This document shows, one piece after another, positions 28,369 through 37,323 of a DNA stretch of 64,000 nt (positions are counted from its first letter, which is position 1; each line of letters begins with the position of its first letter). Below the pieces are notes generated by a model, which saw only the letters and a list, made by a program, of their open reading frames with translations, was not told the DNA's origin and searched no databases. The position numbers and the translations under genes are program-made. This DNA is from Actinoplanes subtropicus (lineage in GTDB: Bacteria; Actinomycetota; Actinomycetes; Mycobacteriales; Micromonosporaceae), in assembly GCF_000721705.1 (NCBI RefSeq), contig NZ_JOJL01000040.1, positions 1 through 64,000 of the forward strand. Reading direction: 5' to 3'.

Positions 28369-28441
28369 GGCGAATCCTTTCGCACTGGGGGAAGGCGGGC
28401 TCGCCCAGCGGTATCGGCAAACGGCGCGGCCGGATGAGGGA

Positions 28442-30202
28442 TCAGGCGGCCAGGGCCGCGTAGCGACCGCCGGCGCCGACCAGCACCTCGTGGGTGCCGG
28501 ACTCGGTGACGCGCCCGTGGTCGACCACCACGATCTGGTCGGCGTCGCGGATCGTGGACAGGCGGTGCGCGATGGTGACCGTGGTACGGCCGCGGGACAG
28601 CTCGTCGAACGCGCGCTGCACGGCCCGCTCGGTCTCGTTGTCCAGCGCGCTGGTCGCCTCGTCGAGCACCAGGATGCGCGGGTCGCGCAGCAGGGTGCGG
28701 GCGATCGCGATGCGCTGTTTCTCGCCGCCGGAGAAGCGGTGGCCGCGGGAGCCGACCATGGTGTCGTAGCCGTCGGGCAGGGCGGCGATCACGTCGTGGA
28801 TCCTGGCCGCGCGGGCGGCGGCCTCGATCTGCTCGTCGGTGGCGTCGGGCCGGGCGTAGCGCAGGTTTTCCCGGACCGTGGTGTGCAGCAGGTACGTCTC
28901 CTGGCTGACCACGCCGACGATCGACGCGACGTCGGCCAGGGCCAGGTCGCGCAGGTCGACGCCGTCGATGGTGACCCGGCCGGCGGTCGGGTCGTAGAGC
29001 CGGGCGATCAGCGCGGCGATCGTGCTCTTGCCGGAGCCGGTCTCGCCGACCAGGGCCAGGGAAGAGCCGGCCGGCACGTCGAGCGTCACGCCCGCCACGG
29101 CCGCGGTCTCACTGCCCGGGTACGCGAAGGTCACGTCCTCGAAGCGCAGGTGACCCCTCGGCTCGGCCAGCACCACGGGCCTCTCCGGCTCGTCGATCTC
29201 CACCGGCAGGTCGAGATACTCGAAGATGCGGGCGAACAGGGCGAGCGAGCTGGTCAGCTGGACGCCGACGCTCATCAGGCCCAGCAGCGGCCGGAACAGC
29301 CCGGCCTGCAGCGCGGTGAACGCGACCAGCGTGCCGATCGAGAGGTGGCTGAACGGCAGGCCGGCCGCCAGGTAGATGACCGCCGGGATGGCCGCGAAGA
29401 CGATGCTCATCGACGCCATCCGCCAGCGGCCGGCCAGCTCGGAGCGCAGCTCGAGGTCGATCAGGCGGCGGGAGGAGGCGGTGAACCGCTCGATCAGGGC
29501 CGGCGCGGTGCCCATGGTCTTGGCCAGCTGGACGCCGCTGATCGACAGGCCCTCCTCGATCGTGACGTTGAGGTCGGCGAGCTCGCGCTGGCGCTGCGCG
29601 GTGATCTCGCGGCGCATCCGGGCGACCCGTTTCGACAGCCAGACCGCGGGCGGCAGCACGGCCAGCGAGACCAGCGAGAGCTGCCAGGACAGGGCGGCCA
29701 TGGCGACCAGCGTGGCGATCGCGGTGGTGAGATTCGCCGCGATCGAGGTGGCGGTGGAGGTGACCACCGACTCCATGCCGCCGATGTCGTTGGTGATGCG
29801 CGACTGCACCTCGCCGGTGCGGGTGCGGGTGAAGAACCCGATCGACTGGCGCTGCAGGTGGGTGAAGACGTCGGCGCGCAGCCGGTGCATCACCCGCTGG
29901 CCGACGGACGTGGAGATCCAGGTCTGGACGACGCCGAGCGCGGCGGTCACGGCGGCGACGGCGACCATGCCGAGCACCAGCCAGACCAGCAACGCCAGAT
30001 CGGCCTGCGGGAGGGCTCGGTCGATCACCTCGCGCAGCAGGAACGGGGAGGCCATGCCGATGATCGACGAGGCCACGATGATCAGGACGACGACGGACAG
30101 GGACCAGCGGTGGGTGGTGAACAGGCCGCCGATGCGGCGCAGCGAGACCTCGCGCGCCTGTTTCCGCTCGGCGGCGGTGAGCTTGGGATCGGGCCTTGGC
30201 AA
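28442..30202 (-). CDS. ABC exporter, fused permease and ATPase
   Basis: A 586-residue half-transporter. The N-terminal 300 residues hold six transmembrane helices of the exporter type I fold. The C-terminal ATPase has Walker A GETGSGKSTIA, a Q-loop at VSQETYLLH, signature FSGGEKQRIAIARTLL, Walker B ILVLDEATSAL and the switch His in IAHRLSTI. It probably works as a homodimer exporting lipids or drugs. The start is TTG at 30202, placed 5 nt after GAGAAGG. It is divergent from a MarR regulator, with a perfect palindrome between them. Confidence 0.88.
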   Translation of the reverse strand: MPRPDPKLTAAERKQAREVSLRRIGGLFTTHRWSLSVVVLIIVASSIIGMASPFLLREVIDRALPQADLALLVWLVLGMVAVAAVTAALGVVQTWISTSVGQRVMHRLRADVFTHLQRQSIGFFTRTRTGEVQSRITNDIGGMESVVTSTATSIAANLTTAIATLVAMAALSWQLSLVSLAVLPPAVWLSKRVARMRREITAQRQRELADLNVTIEEGLSISGVQLAKTMGTAPALIERFTASSRRLIDLELRSELAGRWRMASMSIVFAAIPAVIYLAAGLPFSHLSIGTLVAFTALQAGLFRPLLGLMSVGVQLTSSLALFARIFEYLDLPVEIDEPERPVVLAEPRGHLRFEDVTFAYPGSETAAVAGVTLDVPAGSSLALVGETGSGKSTIAALIARLYDPTAGRVTIDGVDLRDLALADVASIVGVVSQETYLLHTTVRENLRYARPDATDEQIEAAARAARIHDVIAALPDGYDTMVGSRGHRFSGGEKQRIAIARTLLRDPRILVLDEATSALDNETERAVQRAFDELSRGRTTVTIAHRLSTIRDADQIVVVDHGRVTESGTHEVLVGAGGRYAALAA

Positions 30203-30231
30203 GGGCGCCTTCTCTCGTCGGGGACTTTTAC

Positions 30232-30244
30232 TGAGGTTACCTCA
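30232..30244. promoter_or_regulatory. Palindromic operator candidate TGAGGTTACCTCA
   Basis: A perfect 13-bp palindrome (TGAGGT-T-ACCTCA) lies in the 82-bp gap between the ABC exporter and the divergent MarR gene. MarR proteins bind such short palindromes as dimers and typically repress their own gene and a neighbouring exporter. An additional CATCATGAGG half-site overlaps it. Confidence 0.6.
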
Positions 30245-30284
30245 TCATGAGGGAACAACAGCACCCCCTGCTACCGTATTCCGC

Positions 30285-30680
30285 GTGGACATCTCGGATG
30301 CCTTCTGGTCGGTGGCGCACCGCCTGCGGCACCAGACCCGGGTCGCGCTCGAGCCGTGGGAGCTGTCCCCCTCGCTCGCCCGCGCGCTGAACGTGTTGTC
30401 CAGGCACGGCGACATGCGGCTGAGCGCCCTCGCCGATCACCTGCGGATAGCGGCCCGGTCGGCGACCGAGGTGGCTGATGATCTTGCAGTAAGAGGCCTG
30501 GTCGTACGGCATCCCGACCCCGACGACCGCCGGGCGACCCTGCTGGTGTTGACGGACAAAGGACGCGAAACGGCTGATTCGATCAAGGCCGCGCGCCACC
30601 GCGAGAGCGAAGAGTTCTTCGCCGGGCTCAGCGATCCGGAACGGGAAGAATTAGGGCGCCTGCTCCGCAAACTGCAGTAG
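30285..30680 (+). CDS. MarR family transcriptional regulator
   Basis: A 131-residue winged-helix regulator. The helix-turn-helix is LSALADHLRIAARSATEVADDL, followed by the beta-wing LVVRHPDPDDRRATLLVLTDKG, the canonical MarR signature. The GTG at 30285 gives the natural start MDISDAFWSVAHRLR. Its position divergent from the ABC exporter, with a palindrome in between, suggests it represses both genes until an effector binds. The effector is unknown. Confidence 0.87.
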   Translation: MDISDAFWSVAHRLRHQTRVALEPWELSPSLARALNVLSRHGDMRLSALADHLRIAARSATEVADDLAVRGLVVRHPDPDDRRATLLVLTDKGRETADSIKAARHRESEEFFAGLSDPEREELGRLLRKLQ

Positions 30681-30682
30681 AG

Positions 30683-30712
30683 CGGCGCGCCGGGCCGCCA
30701 CCCGGCACGCCG
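30683..30712. terminator. Bidirectional terminator hairpin
   Basis: Arms 30683-30694 and 30701-30712 (CGGCGCGCCGGG and CCCGGCACGCCG) pair with one mismatch around a 6-nt loop. It begins 2 bp after the MarR stop and ends 26 bp before the stop of the converging secreted-protein gene. Confidence 0.65.
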
Positions 30713-30738
30713 CCGTCCATCCCTACTGGTGGGCTTCC

Positions 30739-31467
30739 TCAGAGCCGGGCCGACACGGTCGTGGGCGGCGAGGCGCCGGCGCTGTTGGTGACGTTCACGG
30801 TCACCGTGCAGGTCGTGGTGCGGGTGGGCGGGTTCCGGAACCAGACGCTCCGGTACGTGATGGTGTCCGTCGTGCCGCAGCCGCTGCTGGTGACCGTCGC
30901 ACCGGTGGCTTCCGGATTGCCGGCCGCGGGCTCACCCCAGTCGACGACCAGGATCCCCAGGCCACCGGCCACGTCGCGGTGGAAGGTGAAGGCCGACGGG
31001 GCCGGGGCGGCCGGCGGCGCGGTCACCGAGGCGATCGTGTGGTAGTTCACGCCCATCGCGACCAACTGGTCCTGCAGGTCGACCAGGGCGAACTCGTTGG
31101 CCGGCAGGAAACTGAGGTCCATGTGGTAGTCGAGCGCCTTGCCCGCGGGCAGCGTGATGTCGGCGCGGTACTGCGTGTTGGTGGCGGTGCCGCCGACCTG
31201 CACGAGATGCCCGCTCGGGTAGTAGCCGTGAACCGGGCCGTGCGCGATGACGTCGCCGCTGCCGACGCCGGTGGCGTCCGGGTCGCTGACCGTCATGAGC
31301 ACCGTGATCTGCGCGGGCCCGTAGGTGACGTCGACCGCCGACGCGGACAGCGAGAACGCGGTGAGCTGCGGCACCGCGTCGGCGCGGGCCGGCCCCGCGG
31401 TCATGGCCAGCACGGCGGCAACGGCCGAGCCGATCGCCGCCGATCGGAGCATGGTGATTCTGCGCAT
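30739..31467 (-). CDS. Secreted protein of unknown function
   Basis: A 242-residue exported protein. The signal peptide is RRITMLRSAAIGSAVAAVLA followed by MTAGPARADA, with cleavage after ARA or ADA. The mature chain is rich in Thr, Val and Gly and looks beta-sheet-rich. The tail (CGTTDTITYRSV...TCTVTVNVTNSAGASPP) resembles a bacterial Ig/fibronectin-like repeat with a likely Cys pair. No catalytic motif is seen. A cell-surface or extracellular role is inferred. Confidence 0.65.
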   Translation of the reverse strand: MRRITMLRSAAIGSAVAAVLAMTAGPARADAVPQLTAFSLSASAVDVTYGPAQITVLMTVSDPDATGVGSGDVIAHGPVHGYYPSGHLVQVGGTATNTQYRADITLPAGKALDYHMDLSFLPANEFALVDLQDQLVAMGVNYHTIASVTAPPAAPAPSAFTFHRDVAGGLGILVVDWGEPAAGNPEATGATVTSSGCGTTDTITYRSVWFRNPPTRTTTCTVTVNVTNSAGASPPTTVSARL

Positions 31468-31566
31468 GCGCGTGTTTCCCCCCTCGCGGCACGGCGGTGT
31501 GCCGCACCGTCGCGGGCAAGCATGACCAAGGGGGCTGGAACGATGCTGGAACGATCCTGGAACCGC

Positions 31567-32409
31567 TCAAGAAAAGCGGGTGAGCGCGGTCGCGCAGGCC
31601 GCCGAGCCGGCCAGGCAGAGCACCGCGACGATCAGCGTGCCCGGGACGTCGACCGGGGTCAACCGGTCGAGGACCGCGAGGACCAGCAGCGCGGTCAGGC
31701 AGACCGCGAAGGCGACGGTGGCCAGGTGGGCGAGGGCACCGCGGCCGTCCGGGGCGGGGCGGTGGCCGCCGGCCGGGACGCGCAGCGACTCGGCGAACTC
31801 GTCGGCCACGGCGACCAGGGTCGCGGCGTCGACGATCCGCCGCTCGCCGTGCGACAGCCGGCGCAGCTCCGCCGCGGCCCGCGGGTGACCGGGCTCGAGA
31901 TCCAGGGCGTGGCCGTACGCTTCCCGCGCGCTGATCGGACGGCCGACGGCGAACAAGGCCATCCCGTACGCGACCCGCAGCCCCGCGTCGTAGTGCGCGA
32001 CCTCGGCCCCGGCGGCGAGCACCCGCTCGGCCTCGGCGAGCCGGCCGGCCGCGAGCAGGGCCCGGCCGTGCCGCTCGATCAGCCGCGGGTTGCCCGGGTC
32101 CTCGGCGCAGGCCCGGCCCGCCGCCGCGATGGCCAGGTCGTGCCGGCCGGTCGCGGTGTAGGCGGCGCTCACCCAGTACAGCGTCTCCAGGCCGTGCGGG
32201 TCGAGCCGCAGCGCGGCCCGGGCCGAGTCCAGCGCGGCGGCCGGCCGGCGCAGCGCCAGCTGGGCGCGGGCCAGCAGCAGCCAGGCGTCGACGTTGCCGG
32301 GCTCCTCGCCGACGACCGGCGCGAGCAGCGTGGCGGCCCGCCCGGCCCGCCCGCGGTGCAGCAGGTCGCCGGCCCGGCCGAGGAGCAGATCGGTATGCAC
32401 CCCCGCCAT
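31567..32409 (-). CDS. Tetratricopeptide repeat protein with C-terminal membrane helices
   Basis: A 280-residue protein. The first 190 residues are tandem TPR-type helical pairs (LLARAQLALRRPAAALDSARAAL, LIERHGRALLAAGRLAEAERVL). The final 60 residues hold two hydrophobic helices (ATVAFAVCLTALLVLAVL, PGTLIVAVLCLAGSAACA), so it is anchored to the membrane with the TPR domain probably cytoplasmic. It likely mediates protein interactions. It stands alone between the secreted protein and the ABC permease gene. Confidence 0.7.
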   Translation of the reverse strand: MAGVHTDLLLGRAGDLLHRGRAGRAATLLAPVVGEEPGNVDAWLLLARAQLALRRPAAALDSARAALRLDPHGLETLYWVSAAYTATGRHDLAIAAAGRACAEDPGNPRLIERHGRALLAAGRLAEAERVLAAGAEVAHYDAGLRVAYGMALFAVGRPISAREAYGHALDLEPGHPRAAAELRRLSHGERRIVDAATLVAVADEFAESLRVPAGGHRPAPDGRGALAHLATVAFAVCLTALLVLAVLDRLTPVDVPGTLIVAVLCLAGSAACATALTRFS

Positions 32410-32450
32410 ATCGGCCGCGGACCCGGCGACTTGTCCAAGCCGCCGGGTGC

Positions 32451-34643
32451 TTAATCGTTGCGGACCTCCGCGGGCCCGGTGACCCGGCGCAGCAGCGGCA
32501 TGGTGGAGGCGATCAGCGCGAGCGACACCGTCACGCCGAGAGCGACCAGCACGTAGTACGACGCGCCCGGCGCCTTCAGGTCATATTGCAGCTCGGACCG
32601 CAGGAAGAAGGCGGCCGCGGTGAACCCGGCGGCGATCGCCACCGCGGAGACGGCCAACAGCGGCACCGCGCTCTCGATCGTGATCACCCGGCGCAGCTCG
32701 GCGAGCCGCGCCCCGGTGAGCCGCAGCAGGGCGAACGGCCGTTTCCGCTCGTTGATCCCGCCGGCCAGGCTGACCGCGAGGCTGCACCCGGCGATCACCA
32801 GGCTGGCCACGATCACCACGTCGGCCAGCCGCTGGTACTGCACCAGCGTGCGGGCGAAGTCGCTGCGCCACTCGTTCTCGGTGGCCGGGAACACGCCCTG
32901 CGGGAAGGCGTTCTCCAGCAGCGTCCGGGATCGCTCGAGCGCTGCGGCCGACCCGTCGGTGAGCACCACGAACGAGTGCACCGGCAGGCTGGGCAACTGA
33001 CCGAGCGGCACCGGCGAGGCCAGGAGCTCCGGCCCGCCGTCCCACAGCGACAGGTCCGCGCTGACCGACGCGACCTGTGCCCCCGGCGGGCAGTGGCCCA
33101 GGTCGGGGTGGCCGGCCAGGTCGGCGCAGGCGATCACGCCGGACCAGTACGGCCCGGTCGGCTCCACGTAGCGGACGGTCAGCACCTGCCGCACCCCGGG
33201 TATGCCGGTCAGACCGGCCGGGACCTGCGCATTCCTCAGCAGCTTCCCGCCGTGGTCCGGATACCAGGCCACCGAGATGTCGTTGTGCGACGCCGTGCCG
33301 GCCGGCGTCTCCCCCCGGTACGCCACGATCGACGTGATCACGCCGGTCGCCACGGTGGTCACGAACAGCGCGAGCATCAGCCCGCTGACCGCCCGGAACC
33401 CGCCCCGCGGGTCGTCGGCCAGCCGCCGCCCGGCGATCAGCGTGGCGGGCCGCCGGGCGAGCCGGGCCAGCACCCGGGAGCCGGCCATCGTCAGGTACGG
33501 CCCGGCCACCACCAGCCCGATCATGGTGAGGAAGATCCCGCCCAGGTACGCCTCGGTCTGCCCGTTCGTGGTGTGCGGCTTACGGCCGATGAACCAGGCC
33601 AGCTCGCCCAGCCCGGCCACCACCGGGACCAGCCGCCAGGCGCGCGGCGGCCGCGGGGTGACCCGCCGGGCGACCCCGAGCGGGGTGATCCGCACCCGGC
33701 GCAGCGCGGCCCGGGCGGCCACCGCCGCGCCCAGCGGCACCCCGAGGCCGACCAGCAGCACGTTCGCCCAGGTCAGCGCGATGTCGCCGAGGAAGAACCG
33801 CTCCCCGGTGAAGGTGACCCGGTCCAGCCCGAGCCGCAGCAGCGGAAACACCGCGAAGCCGAGCAGCGTGCCGGCCACCGCCGCGACCGTCGACTCCACC
33901 GTGGCGATCATCGAGATCTGCCGCGGCGTCGCGCCGACCAGGCGCATGGCGGCGAACCGCTGCTCGCGCCGGGCGGCGGCCAGCCGGGTGGCGGTGCCGA
34001 TGAACATCAGCAGCGGGAACAGCAGGGCGGCCGCGACCACGGACAGGATCAGGGTCATCCCGTCGCCGCCGACCCCCACGTAACAGCCCTCGCAGTTCTG
34101 CGGCGAGACGCTGACCATCCGGGTGACCTTCGTGGCGCCGATCAGGCCGGCGACCTCCGGCGGGGTCCGCCCGACCACGGCGACCAGCGAGTCCGGCGAG
34201 GCCAGCCCGGCGTCGCCGATCAGCCCCGCCTGCCGCCCGGGCAACCGGTCGCCCAGTTCGTCGGCGGGCGTGGCGGCGAGGAGCCTCGACAGGGCCGGCG
34301 AGACGTAGTACTCCCCCGGCGCGGGCAGCCGGGTCATGCCGGGCGGCACCGGCGAGTCGGGGCCGGTGACCGCGACGTCGACCCGGGCCATCCGCTTGCC
34401 GTCGAAGTAGTCCTCGCGCAGCGCCCAGCCGGCCGCGTCGCGGGCTTCCGGCCCGGTGGCCGCCGACGTGACGGCGCTGTTCAGCCAGGCGTACCGGAGG
34501 TTCTGGGCCTGCACCGCGTCGATCCCGGCCAGCGTGGCCAGCAGCAGGGCGACCCCGACCGCCACCGCGCCGCCGACCAGCGCGAGCCGGGCGATCGCCA
34601 CCCGCCCGCCGGTCAGCGCGAGCCGCACCCCGAGCCGGATCAC
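32451..34643 (-). CDS. FtsX-type ABC transporter permease
   Basis: A 730-residue membrane protein with two FtsX/MacB permease cores. A first helix (LVGGAVAVGVALLLATLAG), a large extracytoplasmic part, helices near LILSVVAAALLFPLLMFIG and later LADVVIVASLVIAGCSLAVSL, and a terminal trio ending SYYVLVALGVTVSLALIAST are seen. This two-core form pairs with a separate ATPase and usually works in lipoprotein transport, mechanotransmission or peptide efflux. The GTG at 34643 overlaps the ATPase stop by 4 bp (GTGA). It is third in the padR operon. Confidence 0.83.
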   Translation of the reverse strand: MIRLGVRLALTGGRVAIARLALVGGAVAVGVALLLATLAGIDAVQAQNLRYAWLNSAVTSAATGPEARDAAGWALREDYFDGKRMARVDVAVTGPDSPVPPGMTRLPAPGEYYVSPALSRLLAATPADELGDRLPGRQAGLIGDAGLASPDSLVAVVGRTPPEVAGLIGATKVTRMVSVSPQNCEGCYVGVGGDGMTLILSVVAAALLFPLLMFIGTATRLAAARREQRFAAMRLVGATPRQISMIATVESTVAAVAGTLLGFAVFPLLRLGLDRVTFTGERFFLGDIALTWANVLLVGLGVPLGAAVAARAALRRVRITPLGVARRVTPRPPRAWRLVPVVAGLGELAWFIGRKPHTTNGQTEAYLGGIFLTMIGLVVAGPYLTMAGSRVLARLARRPATLIAGRRLADDPRGGFRAVSGLMLALFVTTVATGVITSIVAYRGETPAGTASHNDISVAWYPDHGGKLLRNAQVPAGLTGIPGVRQVLTVRYVEPTGPYWSGVIACADLAGHPDLGHCPPGAQVASVSADLSLWDGGPELLASPVPLGQLPSLPVHSFVVLTDGSAAALERSRTLLENAFPQGVFPATENEWRSDFARTLVQYQRLADVVIVASLVIAGCSLAVSLAGGINERKRPFALLRLTGARLAELRRVITIESAVPLLAVSAVAIAAGFTAAAFFLRSELQYDLKAPGASYYVLVALGVTVSLALIASTMPLLRRVTGPAEVRND

Positions 34644-35317
34644 GTCGCCACCGCGGGCGTGGTGACCCGCCCGTCGCGGACCATGATCTCCCGGTCCGTG
34701 TACGCGGCGACCCGGGCGTCGTGGGTGACCAGCACGACCGTGGCGCCCTGCGTGCGGGCGGAGTCGACCAGCAGCTCCATCACCTGCTCGCCGGTGAGCG
34801 AGTCGAGCGCGCCGGTCGGCTCGTCGGCGAACAGCACCGCCGGGTCGCCGACCAGGCCCCGGGCGAGCGCGACCCGCTGGGCCTGGCCGCCGGAGAGCTC
34901 GCCCGAGCGGCGCCTCTCCAGCCCGTCCAGGCCGAGCCGGCCGAACCACTCCCTCGCCCGGCGGAGCGCCGGCTCGCGACGTACGCCCGAAAGCAGGAGG
35001 GGAAGCGCGACGTTCTCCTCGGCCGTGAGTTCCGGCACCAGCTGGCCGAACTGGAAGACGAAACCGAACCGGTCGCGGCGCAGCTCGCTGCGCCGGGCCT
35101 CGCTCAGCCGGTCGATCCGCTCCCCCAGCACCCGGATCTCGCCGGCGTCCGGCACCAGGATGCCGGCCAGGCAGTGCAGCAGCGTCGACTTGCCGGAGCC
35201 GCTCGGCCCCATCACCGCCACGATCTCGCCGGCCGCCACCGTCAGATCGGCGCCGCGCAGCGCCGGCGTCTCGCCGAACGACAGGGCCACCCCGTGGGCC
35301 TCCAGCGCGGCGGTCAC
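34640..35317 (-). CDS. ABC transporter ATP-binding protein (LolD/MacB type)
   Basis: A 225-residue ATPase. Walker A is GPSGSGKSTLLHC, the Q-loop is FQFGQLVPELTAEEN, the signature is LSGGQAQRVALARGL, Walker B is VLFADEPTGALD and the H-loop His is in VLVTHDARVA. ADEPTGALD is typical of the MacB/LolD group that energises FtsX-like permeases. It overlaps padR upstream and the permease downstream by 4 bp each, so all three are translationally coupled and form one system. Confidence 0.88.
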   Translation of the reverse strand: MTAALEAHGVALSFGETPALRGADLTVAAGEIVAVMGPSGSGKSTLLHCLAGILVPDAGEIRVLGERIDRLSEARRSELRRDRFGFVFQFGQLVPELTAEENVALPLLLSGVRREPALRRAREWFGRLGLDGLERRRSGELSGGQAQRVALARGLVGDPAVLFADEPTGALDSLTGEQVMELLVDSARTQGATVVLVTHDARVAAYTDREIMVRDGRVTTPAVAT

Positions 35318-35838
35318 GGCTTCACCTGCGCCCGCAGCTGGTCGAGGCGCGCCGAGGTGGTGTCGATCCAGCGCAGGTCGGCCTCGAGGTGGAACAGCCC
35401 GTGGTCGGCGAGCAGCCCGTCGACCAGCCCGCCGCCGCGCTTGACCTCGGTCAGCTCCCGCATCCGGGCCAGGTGGGCGCGGCGCTGGGTGTCCAGGTAC
35501 TCCTCGGCCGGCCGGTCCAGCATCAGCGCCAGCACCACCTTCGCGAACAGGACCGTCTGCTGGTGCGGCTCCGGCGCCACCGGCTCGGTCAGCCAGGTGT
35601 CCACCTCGGTCGCGCCGACCTCGGTGATCACGTACCGCTTGCGCTCCGGCCCCTCCCCCGGCGTGACCTCGTCCATCACCACCTTGCCGTCCCGGGCGAG
35701 GCGGGCGAGCGTCGAGTAGACCTGCCCGAACGGCAGCGCCCGGCCGTGGCCGAACCAGAGGTCGTAGTCGCGCTTGAGGTCGTAGCCGTGGCTGGGCTGC
35801 CGCTCGAGCAGGCCGAGCAGGGTCAGGGGAACGCTCAT
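35314..35838 (-). CDS. PadR family transcriptional regulator
   Basis: A 174-residue regulator. The winged helix is LLGLLERQPSHGYDLKRDY...LPFGQVYSTLARLARDG, followed by the wing and RKRYVITEVG. The C-terminal helical domain (PHQQTVLFAKVVLALML...) mediates dimerisation. It is first in an operon with the ATPase and permease genes and most likely represses them, being released by a substrate of the transporter. The ATG at 35838 lies 20 bp from an AT-rich inverted repeat that is the probable operator. Confidence 0.87.
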   Translation of the reverse strand: MSVPLTLLGLLERQPSHGYDLKRDYDLWFGHGRALPFGQVYSTLARLARDGKVVMDEVTPGEGPERKRYVITEVGATEVDTWLTEPVAPEPHQQTVLFAKVVLALMLDRPAEEYLDTQRRAHLARMRELTEVKRGGGLVDGLLADHGLFHLEADLRWIDTTSARLDQLRAQVKP

Positions 35839-35858
35839 GCCGCCACCATACGCCCGGG

Positions 35859-35877
35859 GTATACACCGCGTATATAC
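35859..35877 (-). promoter_or_regulatory. Probable PadR operator and -10 region
   Basis: GTATACACCGCGTATATAC is the only AT-rich block in front of padR and contains an inverted repeat GTATA/TATAC. Its distance from the ATG suits a promoter, so bound PadR would block RNA polymerase. The exact -10 is not assigned. Confidence 0.5.
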
Positions 35878-35981
35878 ATCCGGCTCAGTGACCCGGACCA
35901 CACGCCGACTCCTCAACCGGCCGGTCCCGCGGCCGATCGAGGGCGGTTGCAAGTCAGGAGTGAAAGTTAGGAGAAGGTCTG

Positions 35982-36191
35982 ATGAGCATGCGGATCGGCG
36001 GCGCCAACGGCGCCCAGTGGGGAAACCACATCGCCGGCGTACACCTGCACACCGACTACCAGCGCCTCAGCGTCGACCTGCAGGCCGGCGCCGACTCCCG
36101 GGTGATCTCCGCCGACAAGGCCGCGATCGTCGAGAGCCGCCGCGACATCGCCGCCGGCAGCCGCCAGCACCTGGTCGACGTCACGGTCTGA
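35982..36191 (+). CDS. Small hypothetical protein
   Basis: A 69-residue soluble protein (MSMRIGGANGAQWGNHIAG..., ending VDVTV). The ATG has an excellent RBS (AGGAGAAGG, 7 nt away), which is the main reason to accept the gene. I do not recognise the family. The N-terminal Gly/Asn-rich part and the absence of Cys or membrane helices give no clue to function. It is divergent from padR, and an 86-bp repeat copy begins 17 bp after its stop. Confidence 0.6.
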   Translation: MSMRIGGANGAQWGNHIAGVHLHTDYQRLSVDLQAGADSRVISADKAAIVESRRDIAAGSRQHLVDVTV

Positions 36192-36208
36192 GAACAAAAC
36201 GACGCGAT

Positions 36209-36293
36209 CGTACGAGGCGCGGCAAGCCCCCGCCGCGCCTCGCGATCGCCGTCGCTGGTCGCGCCTTTGCCGCGACCGCCGGGCTGAGCTGCC
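36209..36293 (-). repeat. Dispersed 86-bp repeat, copy 3
   Basis: Read on the minus strand it is the GGCAGCTCAGCC...CGTACG element, with CGCGACCAGCGACGGCGATCGC intact apart from small changes. It fills most of the gap between the small hypothetical gene and the converging phosphotransferase gene. Confidence 0.8.
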
Positions 36294-36314
36294 CACTTGC
36301 GCTCCACCCCCGGA

Positions 36315-37061
36315 TCACATCCGGGCCCGCAGCACGTCGAACTCCCAGCCGGGCCGGGACGGGTCGAAGCCGTGCCCGACCAGCCAGCGGGCGGCCACCA
36401 GGCTGCGCCACGACCACCACCCGCGGATCACCTCCAGGTCCACCTCGGCGCCGTAGCCGGCGACCACGTCGCCGAGGTGCTCCTGGTGCCCGAGCGTCAG
36501 CACGGCGAGGTCGTAGAGGGCGTCGCCCCGGGCCGCCTCGGACCAGTCGAGCACCCCGGTGACCTCGTCGTCGTCGACGAACACGTGGCTGACCTGCAGG
36601 TCACCGTGGATGAACACCGGCTGCCACGGCCGCAGCGCCGCCTCGGCAACCTCGCGGTTACGGGTGACCAGGTCAGCGGGAAGGACACCGTGCGCGACGA
36701 GCCACTCGCACTCGCCGTCGAGGCGCGAGACGAGCTCGTCGAGGCGCCGCCCGGGCCACGGCGGCAGCGGCGCGTCATGCAGCCTCCGCACGGCCGCACC
36801 GGCCGCCGCCCAGGCCGCCGGCGACGCGGGCGACGGCTCGCCCAGCCGGCCCAGCGCCCTCCCGGGCAGCGCGGCGAGCGCGAGCACGGGCGGCTCGCGC
36901 CACCGGACCCGCGGAGTCGGGATCGGCGCCAGGGCCATCGCCTCGACCTCGACCTCGAGGCGCGTCCGATCGGCGTCGACCTTCAGGAACACGTCCCCGA
37001 CACGCAGGGTCGCCCGCTCGTCATGAGCGACGACAACCTCAACCCCATCCACGCCGGCCAT
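36315..37061 (-). CDS. Aminoglycoside phosphotransferase-like kinase
   Basis: A 248-residue protein of the choline/aminoglycoside kinase fold. The catalytic loop is FIHGDLQVSHVFVDDD (Brenner motif HxDxxxxN with His in place of Asn) and the metal-binding Asp is in VTGVLDWSEA. The N-terminal lobe (VGDVFLKVDADRTRLEVE) gives the ATP-binding Lys. Chromosomal members of this group often have no resistance role, so the substrate is open. The ATG at 37061 has GCAGGA 5 nt upstream. Confidence 0.8.
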   Translation of the reverse strand: MAGVDGVEVVVAHDERATLRVGDVFLKVDADRTRLEVEVEAMALAPIPTPRVRWREPPVLALAALPGRALGRLGEPSPASPAAWAAAGAAVRRLHDAPLPPWPGRRLDELVSRLDGECEWLVAHGVLPADLVTRNREVAEAALRPWQPVFIHGDLQVSHVFVDDDEVTGVLDWSEAARGDALYDLAVLTLGHQEHLGDVVAGYGAEVDLEVIRGWWSWRSLVAARWLVGHGFDPSRPGWEFDVLRARM

Positions 37062-37323
37062 TATCCTGCGATGAGCTGACCGCCCCGCCGGTCTTTGCAT
37101 GAGCCCGCTGCAGCAGGCCGGCCAGCTTGTAGAGCACCAGGGACCCGGCCACCGCGCCGTCGAGCAGGCGGACCGACCGGATCTCCGCGGGGGCCCGGAC
37201 CCGGATCGCGGGGCTCACCACACGGGAGCGGAGACGCTCCGGCAGTCAGAAGTCATGAGAGGCGTGCTTCTCGGCGCACGCGAGCCATCGACGAAACGAC
37301 GTGGTGCCGCTCGACAGCGTACC

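Noticed and set aside
37062..37323. A minus-strand frame (around 37081-37221) with a hydrophobic stretch.
   Set aside because: No RBS, no family match and weak codon bias; it may be intergenic or a remnant, but nothing supports a gene.
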